Origin: a cyanobacterium endosymbiont of Epithemia clementina EcSB
Lineage (GTDB): Bacteria; Cyanobacteriota; Cyanobacteriia; Cyanobacteriales; Microcystaceae
Assembly (NCBI RefSeq): GCF_029919255.1
Contig: NZ_CP123991.1
Span: 2,023,833 to 2,087,832 of the forward strand
Length of the DNA stretch: 64,000 nucleotides
Reading direction: 5' to 3'
The notes under the pieces: model-generated
Told to the model about the DNA's origin: nothing
What the model saw: only the letters and a program-made list of their open reading frames with translations
Database searches by the model: none
Translations under genes and position numbers: made by a program
Shown here: positions 57,753-64,000 of the stretch, one piece after another
Layout: each line of letters starts with the position of its first letter
Numbering within the stretch: the first letter of the stretch is position 1

Positions 57753-58571
57753 TTAACTATCATTACCGCGAGATAGCATGTCCTTATACCCTAAAGAAAT
57801 ACTCTTGGGGGGCAAGTTAATCTGTGTTTTAGCTCCTGGAGATTGTAAACGCACCTGCAATTCTCCTCGGGGTGTTACGCCAACGATTGTTCCCTTAATA
57901 CCTTCAACTTCTACAGAATGCCCTAAGCTATCAAGCAATTCAAGATAGTTGTTTAATAAATGACCGCAGCCTTGCTCAAGATAGTATTGATAACCACTAA
58001 AAATTCCGGTGAGGGTAATAGCCGCAAGTTTTTCTAAACAGGAAATAGAACAAAACTCTTGAGTTTTACCCCAAGATTGTAAAGTAATTCCTATTGGGGG
58101 GACAGTGTTAGACCAATTGATTCCCACCCCAATCACTGCATGGGTAATATACCCATTACGGACACGGATTTCAGTTTTGATTCCCCCTAATTTCCGACCT
58201 TCGAGAATGAGATCATTCGGCCACTTTAATTTGACGGAGATCTGATGTTTCTGTAAAAGATCAGCAATACCCCAGGCACTCAATAGGGTCAGATGGAAAG
58301 CATTCTTAACCGAAATCTGTGGAGCAATAGCAACAGATAGATAAAGTCCCCCAGGAGGAGATTGCCAAGTACGTCCCCATTGTCCCCGTCCTGCAGTTTG
58401 CTCAGAGGCGATCACCACAATTGGCAGATTGTCTTCTAGCTTTAGAAATTCCCAAAGAATTTCATTGGTCGAAGGAATTTTTTTGAAGCAATAGAGATTC
58501 TGTGGTAAAAAATGGGAAGTACTTGATAGTTGGATGAGTTCTTTGTATAGTTTATCTTGATTGATAGCCAT
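57753..58571 (-). CDS. birA: Biotin-[acetyl-CoA-carboxylase] ligase, class I
   Basis: About 272 residues, without the DNA-binding domain of E. coli BirA (class I). Motifs: ASEQTAGRGQWGRTWQSPPG (biotinyl-AMP loop), GGLYLSVAI, LKWPNDLILEGRKLGGIKTE. The C-terminal small domain includes EGIKGTIVGVTPRGELQV. It attaches biotin to the acetyl-CoA carboxylase carrier for fatty-acid synthesis. The open frame runs 89 codons further upstream over the pgeF start, which is implausible; MAINQDKLYKELIQ at 58571 is preferred. Divergent from pgeF. Confidence 0.9.
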   Translation of the reverse strand: MAINQDKLYKELIQLSSTSHFLPQNLYCFKKIPSTNEILWEFLKLEDNLPIVVIASEQTAGRGQWGRTWQSPPGGLYLSVAIAPQISVKNAFHLTLLSAWGIADLLQKHQISVKLKWPNDLILEGRKLGGIKTEIRVRNGYITHAVIGVGINWSNTVPPIGITLQSWGKTQEFCSISCLEKLAAITLTGIFSGYQYYLEQGCGHLLNNYLELLDSLGHSVEVEGIKGTIVGVTPRGELQVRLQSPGAKTQINLPPKSISLGYKDMLSRGNDS

Positions 58572-58654
58572 GGAATTGTCCAATCTCAATATAACAGTTC
58601 TAACTTCTGTAATTTGATAAAATTGACCCAAGATCAAAAATTGAGGTAATAGCT

Positions 58655-59482
58655 GTGGTGTCTTCCTTAAGAGGTGATCGCCAAACCCAAACCCCCACTT
58701 GGCAATGGCAACAATGGGATGGCCTCCCCTATTTAACTTGTACTTTGCTCCAAGATTGGAAACATGGCTTTTTAACCCAACAGTTTTACCCCCGTCTTCC
58801 TGAAGATTTAACAAAAGTTTTGCACCCAAAAGCAACAACCTATCGGGTTAAGCAGGTTCATGGCCGTCGGGTGTTAACTCCAAGAGAAATTGAGACACAA
58901 ATGACAACAGGGACTCTAGAAGAGCCCTTTCCCTCTGCTGACGGATTAATCACTGATGATAGTAATCAAGCTATTTGGGTTGCTAGTGCTGATTGTACCC
59001 CCGTGTTAGTTGGAGATATTAAGACTCACCGAGTAGCAGCTATTCATGCAGGATGGCGAGGCACTGCACAGCGCATTGTTCCTGAAGCCATCGCTTGTTT
59101 TCAACATTTTGGGAGTACCTTAGAGCATCTCCGCATTGCCATGGGGCCAGCTATCTCAGGGAAAGTTTATCAAGTCTCGGAACAGGTAGCAGCCGAAGTG
59201 GGGTCAAGTCTATTCAAAAAAGAAGAAACAAACAGTCCCCAAGAAATTTTAGAAGCTTTACGCACTATGTTTAACTCTCCAATCTTACCTGATCCAAAAC
59301 CTGGACGGGTGAGGCTAGATGTACGACGGGTTAACGAGTTGCAGTTATACAAATTAGGGGTTAGGAAAGACCAAATAGCGATCGCTCCTCATTGTACCTA
59401 TCAAGAACCCGATGATTTCTTTTCCTATCGACGGACTAAACAAAAGAAGGTCCAATGGTCAGGAATTGTTTGTGGGGACTAG
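58655..59482 (+). CDS. pgeF: Peptidoglycan editing factor PgeF (laccase-domain family)
   Basis: A 275-residue DUF152/YfiH-family zinc protein. Signatures are KQVHGRRVL, ADGLITDDSNQAIWVASADC, TPVLVGD and HAGWRGTAQRIVPEAI, where His and Cys bind zinc. The last part ends IAPHCTYQEPDDFFSYRRTK. Members cleave misincorporated muropeptide residues or act as purine nucleoside phosphorylases. The start is GTG (two in a row; the first is chosen); no ATG is available. Divergent from birA by 83 bases. Confidence 0.88.
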   Translation: MVSSLRGDRQTQTPTWQWQQWDGLPYLTCTLLQDWKHGFLTQQFYPRLPEDLTKVLHPKATTYRVKQVHGRRVLTPREIETQMTTGTLEEPFPSADGLITDDSNQAIWVASADCTPVLVGDIKTHRVAAIHAGWRGTAQRIVPEAIACFQHFGSTLEHLRIAMGPAISGKVYQVSEQVAAEVGSSLFKKEETNSPQEILEALRTMFNSPILPDPKPGRVRLDVRRVNELQLYKLGVRKDQIAIAPHCTYQEPDDFFSYRRTKQKKVQWSGIVCGD

Positions 59483-59560
59483 CTGAAATAATAAAATTGT
59501 GAAGACTTTCTGGTATTACTTCGTCTGTTGTAAAAGGCGAGTAAAAAAGATTTTAGTCAC

Positions 59561-60541
59561 TTAAACCCTTCCACGACCTAACGCTAACCCCGTAACCAAC
59601 ATTCCTAAAACCAGAAATGGTTGTGCGCTAGATTGATATTTGACATCATTTTGCAGAGTATCTCTCAGAAAATACACATCTTGGAGGGTAATTTGAGGAA
59701 TCACTAACAATAACAATATGGCCGCATAGAGGTTTTGATGGATATAGATTAGATAGCCAGCAACCCCGACTTGAAAGACATCAATCATAATCACACAAAT
59801 CCAAGCTGCCGTATTTATTCCGAACATAACCGGGAGGGACTTTAACCCTAGCTGACGATCACCCTCGATACTCTTAAAATCATTAACGACCGCAATGCCC
59901 AAACCTACCAAACTATAGAACATGGTTAGGACCACAATTGTCCAATTTAACTCTCCGAATAAAGCGTGACCAGCCCACCAAGGTAAAGCGATGTAACTTG
60001 CACCAAGGGCATAATTTCCTAACCAGCCATTTTGTTTCAATTTTAAGGGAGGGGCTGAGTAGATATAAGCCACAAGTGCGCCTCCTAGGGTCAAAGAAAA
60101 CATCGTGGGGAACTTATGACCTGCCCAGATATCTAAAGCGTATCCTAGGACTAATCCTACCCCTAATAACACTAAAATTTGAGTGACTACTTGAGGAACA
60201 GAAATTGCCCCTGACGGAATGGGACGATAGGGTTCATTAATGACATCGATTTCGCGGTCATAAAAATCATTGGTAGTTTGAGTGTAGCCAGCCATCAATG
60301 GTCCTGAAAGCAACATGCAAGTGGCTATTTTAAGGACGTTTTCAAGCGTCCAGACATATTTTCCTGACGAGGCTGCGCCACAGACTACGCCCCAAATCAG
60401 GGGAATCCAGGTGATCGGTTTCATCAATTGCAGTCGTAATTTCCAAATCGATGTTTCCCCGGGAGCTGCCCCCTTCATCCCTAGTAGTTGACGGGTGTTC
60501 TTCCTCTCATCTTCAGTATCAGATATAGAAAATTCAGACAT
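59561..60541 (-). CDS. chlG: Chlorophyll synthase (UbiA family)
   Basis: A 326-residue prenyltransferase that esterifies chlorophyllide with phytyl/geranylgeranyl diphosphate. The first aspartate motif NDFYDREIDVINEPYRPIPS (about 91-110) is the ChlG-specific form of the UbiA NDxxD motif. The second region is AVVNDFKSIEGDRQLGLKSL (about 226-245). Eight or nine hydrophobic helices are present. The N terminus (MSEFSISDTEDERKNTRQLL) is soluble. An ATG two codons after the track's TTG is used. The frame is undamaged, remarkable beside broken PSII genes. A sequence alone cannot show whether it is active. Confidence 0.93.
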   Translation of the reverse strand: MSEFSISDTEDERKNTRQLLGMKGAAPGETSIWKLRLQLMKPITWIPLIWGVVCGAASSGKYVWTLENVLKIATCMLLSGPLMAGYTQTTNDFYDREIDVINEPYRPIPSGAISVPQVVTQILVLLGVGLVLGYALDIWAGHKFPTMFSLTLGGALVAYIYSAPPLKLKQNGWLGNYALGASYIALPWWAGHALFGELNWTIVVLTMFYSLVGLGIAVVNDFKSIEGDRQLGLKSLPVMFGINTAAWICVIMIDVFQVGVAGYLIYIHQNLYAAILLLLVIPQITLQDVYFLRDTLQNDVKYQSSAQPFLVLGMLVTGLALGRGRV

Positions 60542-60596
60542 AAGCAATTATGAATCAATACAATGGCATTTAATAATGAATTCACTAAGAAACTGA

Positions 60597-60625
60597 CCAT
60601 GGGCGTATCTGGAATACGCCCATGG
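60597..60625. terminator. 12-bp stem-loop between the Get3-like gene and chlG
   Basis: Arms ccatgggcgtat (60597-60608) and its exact complement (60614-60625) with a 5-base loop, directly after the stop of the Get3-like gene. It probably ends or attenuates that transcript before chlG. Confidence 0.65.
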
Positions 60626-60627
60626 AA

Positions 60628-61725
60628 TTAGAAAGAAATAATCAAATAGTGATTTTGGAATTTTGCACCCCTAACAGGTTGTCCCCGTAAAGGCACAGGC
60701 AGGTCAATGTTTCGCCTTTGGTCTCCTGCTTCAATGGTAATTTCTGGCCCATATTGAGTCAGTTTAACTTGATTTTTATCGAATCCTGGTAAAAATACTC
60801 TAACTTCTCTAGAAACTGCATCGACCGTAATAGGTTGGGGGGGCATAGAATCAGCGAGAAAATCCGGTAAAGTATCCTGTAGAGATTGCAAATTTGTTCC
60901 TGTCAGTCTGGAAATAGATGTCACTGATAAAGGAGAGAATTCTTGGGACAGAGAATCACTAACTTGACCTTGATTAACCAAAACTCCTTTGACCATTAAC
61001 CCCACCTGTTGAGCACAACCCCAATAATATTTGGTTTGAGCGATCGCTAATTCATCATCAGTGGTCACTAAATAGCTTACCACACGGCTAGGATCAGCCA
61101 AAGCCTTTTTCCATTTCCCTAAGATATCATTGGCGCGATTAGTAGGTCCTTGAGTAAGATCATCGGCCGTCCAAGAGACATTTAAGATTGCACTAGTGAT
61201 TGGTTGAATAAAGGGGGAAAGTGTTTTCCCCACATCTGATTCTTTCAATACCTGAACAAATCGCCGTAGATACCAACTGAGAATTTCTGGAATTCCAAAC
61301 ATCCGTAGGGTACTTAGAGGGCTGTCACCGTCGTAGATAATAACATCGTACTTACCGCTTTGGTAATATTCCCATAGGGCATTGAGGGATAAAGCTCTAT
61401 CCATCCCTGGCAAAATACCCAATTCTTGACCATAGACATTTTTCAGAGTCGGCGACCGTAAATATTGGGATTCTAATTCTTTAACTTTTTCCCATCCTTT
61501 CTCTAACAGCAAAGTTGAGGATAACTTAACCGCAGTCAAATTAGGCGATACTTCTGTTGGGGAAGCATTCACAGGGGTCTCAAGTAGAGTGCTCAAAGTC
61601 GGTCCAGGGTTTTGTCCCACCAAGAGAACCCGTGACCCTAATTTGGATAGTTTTTGGGCAGTTGCGATCGACACTGAACTTTGATGACTATCGCCTTTAC
61701 CTAGAAAAGTCAAAATCAAAGTCAT
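60628..61725 (-). CDS. Get3/ArsA-like ATPase with HSP20-like C-terminus
   Basis: A 365-residue protein of the anion-transporting ATPase family. It begins MTLILTFLGKGDSHQSSVSI, the place of the deviant Walker A loop (GKGGVGKTT). Here the segment is GKGDSHQSS, so the signature glycine and lysine are replaced. A switch-like DVIIYDGDSPLSTLRM and a long C-terminal HSP20-like beta region (PITVDAVSREVRVFLPGFDK ... RGAKFQNHYLIISF) follow. Such proteins upstream of chlG are usual in cyanobacteria, with a suggested role in membrane protein or pigment-protein targeting. Reduced ATP binding is likely here or in the family as a whole. Confidence 0.75.
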   Translation of the reverse strand: MTLILTFLGKGDSHQSSVSIATAQKLSKLGSRVLLVGQNPGPTLSTLLETPVNASPTEVSPNLTAVKLSSTLLLEKGWEKVKELESQYLRSPTLKNVYGQELGILPGMDRALSLNALWEYYQSGKYDVIIYDGDSPLSTLRMFGIPEILSWYLRRFVQVLKESDVGKTLSPFIQPITSAILNVSWTADDLTQGPTNRANDILGKWKKALADPSRVVSYLVTTDDELAIAQTKYYWGCAQQVGLMVKGVLVNQGQVSDSLSQEFSPLSVTSISRLTGTNLQSLQDTLPDFLADSMPPQPITVDAVSREVRVFLPGFDKNQVKLTQYGPEITIEAGDQRRNIDLPVPLRGQPVRGAKFQNHYLIISF

Positions 61726-61751
61726 GGGAATTCCTAATTAATCTTTTTTGG

Positions 61752-61946
61752 TTATTCAACCGGTTTTAATTCATCTTCAAAGAACCAAACCGCAGTTTTA
61801 TCAGTAAACTGAACAATTGCCCCAATGCCACTACCATCAGTCATTTTAAAGTCCTTAACGGTTCCTTGTTGACCTAGTTTATTAACGATATCTTTGGATA
61901 CTCGATCCCGAAGACGGTAAACTTGAACTTTCTGCCCGATTTTCAT
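61752..61946 (-). CDS. DUF2862 family small protein
   Basis: A 64-residue basic protein: MKIGQKVQVYRLRDRVSKDI, then VNKLGQQGTVKDFKMTDGSG, then AIVQFTDKTAVWFFEDELKP. It forms one small beta barrel (SH3-like) of the DUF2862 family, found next to the Get3-like and chlG genes in many cyanobacteria. The function is unknown. The first available codon is GTG at 61952; the ATG two codons later is preferred. It lies 26 bases before the Get3-like gene, suggesting an operon. Confidence 0.75.
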   Translation of the reverse strand: MKIGQKVQVYRLRDRVSKDIVNKLGQQGTVKDFKMTDGSGIGAIVQFTDKTAVWFFEDELKPVE

Positions 61947-62123
61947 GTTCACTTAATTTCAATCAAAGTAATGAAACATTTCTTAGTTTAGCCGAATCCG
62001 GCCCTATGTTCATCTTAAAAAATCAGTTAAAATCTAGGTGTCTACTAATAAACGACTCGACAAAGGTCTTGACATTGAATACAATACCCCTTTAAATCAT
62101 GATTTATCATTCCGATTTCCATT

Positions 62124-62930
62124 ATGAGCTTATCGGCACAAGCTAGCCCGAAATGGTTGCCTCTGAGGCAATATCTAGAGCTACTCCATATTTTAGTTGA
62201 ACGCAATTTAAAAGGACGTTATCGAGGTTCGTTTTTAGGAGTCTATTGGTCGTTGCTCAACCCCTTGATCATGACAGGGCTTTATGCCGCAATTTTTGGG
62301 ACGGCTTTTGCCAGATACTATAATAATTCTACCTTAAACTATGTTCTGGCAGCGTTTACAGGGCTGATTGTGATTAACTTTTTCTCGGCAGCTACCAATC
62401 AGGCTCTAGGCAGTGTGGTAGGAAATGGGCCTTTGCTTAATAAAATCAGACTTCCTATCTCTATTTTTCCTGTCTCAATGATTGTGGCTAATATCTTTCA
62501 ATTTGTGATGGGTCCATTACCCTTATTAGCAATAGTCACTTTACTAATTAACAAAAATCCTATTAATGTGGTGGCGTTAGTATTTCCCCTAATTGCTTTA
62601 AGTCTAGTTTGTACGGGGGTCGGATTTTTAGTAAGTGCTTTATTTGTGTTCTTTCGAGATTTGCCTTATTTTTATGAGTTGATTTGTTTTGTACTTTGGA
62701 TCAGCTCGCCCGTATTCTATCCGGCCGAAATCGTTCCCACTAAGGTGAAATCCTTTTTACTACTAAATCCCTTAATTCCTATTATTGAAAGTATTCGTCA
62801 AATTTCTTTATCAGGGACTTTGCCTGATTTGATGTTAATTGGGCATTCATTTCTCAATGGAATTATTCTTTTAATGCTAGGGTGGACTTGTTTTCGTGCC
62901 TGGCAAAACCAATTTATGGACTTGCTCTAG
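62124..62930 (+). CDS. ABC-2 type polysaccharide export permease
   Basis: A 268-residue Wzm/KpsM-type permease with six hydrophobic helices. The N-terminal amphipathic segment LVERNLKGRYRGSFLGVYWS LL is typical, as is the C-terminal KSFLLLNPLIPIIESIRQIS LSG. It partners the ATP-binding protein that starts eight bases downstream, forming an exporter for an O-antigen- or capsule-like chain or a related lipid-linked sugar. Complete frame. It begins the last operon of the window. Confidence 0.88.
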   Translation: MSLSAQASPKWLPLRQYLELLHILVERNLKGRYRGSFLGVYWSLLNPLIMTGLYAAIFGTAFARYYNNSTLNYVLAAFTGLIVINFFSAATNQALGSVVGNGPLLNKIRLPISIFPVSMIVANIFQFVMGPLPLLAIVTLLINKNPINVVALVFPLIALSLVCTGVGFLVSALFVFFRDLPYFYELICFVLWISSPVFYPAEIVPTKVKSFLLLNPLIPIIESIRQISLSGTLPDLMLIGHSFLNGIILLMLGWTCFRAWQNQFMDLL

Positions 62931-62937
62931 AAATTAC

Positions 62938-64000
<1,063 letters not shown>

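Overview
The window looks like a chromosome segment of a unicellular, nitrogen-fixing-type cyanobacterium of the Crocosphaera/Cyanothece lineage whose genome is decaying. The lineage call rests on clearly cyanobacterial genes: chlorophyll synthase, a CrtD-type carotenoid desaturase, NrrA/Rre37, NIL-ferredoxin, DUF6761 and DUF2862 proteins, TxlA and the rpmH-rnpA-PH-yidC-jag cluster. HIP1 octamers and an NtcA-type promoter agree. Decay is shown by long AT-rich stretches without genes (for example 21.1-23.8, 31.1-36.6 and 41.3-43.9 kb) that hold broken genes and eroded transposases. Two of the broken genes serve photosystem II: psbT (2-nt deletion, psbB absent next to it) and a PAM68-like assembly factor beside rpsO (start lost, several stops). 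This is the pattern expected of a cyanobacterium that has recently lost photosynthesis, such as a diatom spheroid body, but the species itself is an inference.

Layout. 0.7-7 kb: DegT/DnrJ aminotransferase, polyprenol/phytol kinase, crtD, NtcA-controlled response regulator, DUF6761 protein, grxD and bolA. 7.2-8.3 kb: remnants of a thioredoxin-fold gene and a TIGR00725-type gene. 8.3-16.2 kb: cobN, a hybrid histidine kinase, nanE and an RDD protein. 16.2-21.1 kb (minus strand): jag, yidC, PH protein, rnpA, rpmH, nth, rseP. 23.8-31.1 kb: hypE, three cyanobacterial proteins of unknown or partly known role (one an HTH-GrpE fusion) and a lytic transglycosylase. 36.6-41.3 kb: an RND efflux adaptor and pump. 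43.9-48.8 kb: rpsA, a TnpB-like remnant, nrdR, broken psbT and an exported FAD oxidoreductase. 50-53.4 kb: txlA, NIL-ferredoxin, sirB, cobA, rpsO. 54.2-62 kb: aroF, a KaiB-like protein, a small membrane protein, birA, pgeF, chlG, a Get3/ArsA-like protein and a DUF2862 protein. 62.1-64 kb: an ABC-2 polysaccharide exporter (permease plus ATPase) followed by a sugar-nucleotide epimerase cut by the window edge.

Retained functions are translation, envelope biogenesis, Fe-S handling (GrxD-BolA, NIL-ferredoxin), siroheme and cobalamin synthesis, hydrogenase maturation, biotin use, aromatic amino-acid synthesis and nitrogen-linked regulation. This fits a cell kept for nitrogen metabolism. chlG and crtD are still open reading frames, so pigment genes outlast the photosystem II genes seen here. 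No prophage, CRISPR array, tRNA gene or defence island was recognised. The most informative novelty is the mixture of intact and freshly broken photosynthesis genes, together with an unusual number of long, near-perfect stem-loops in non-coding DNA.
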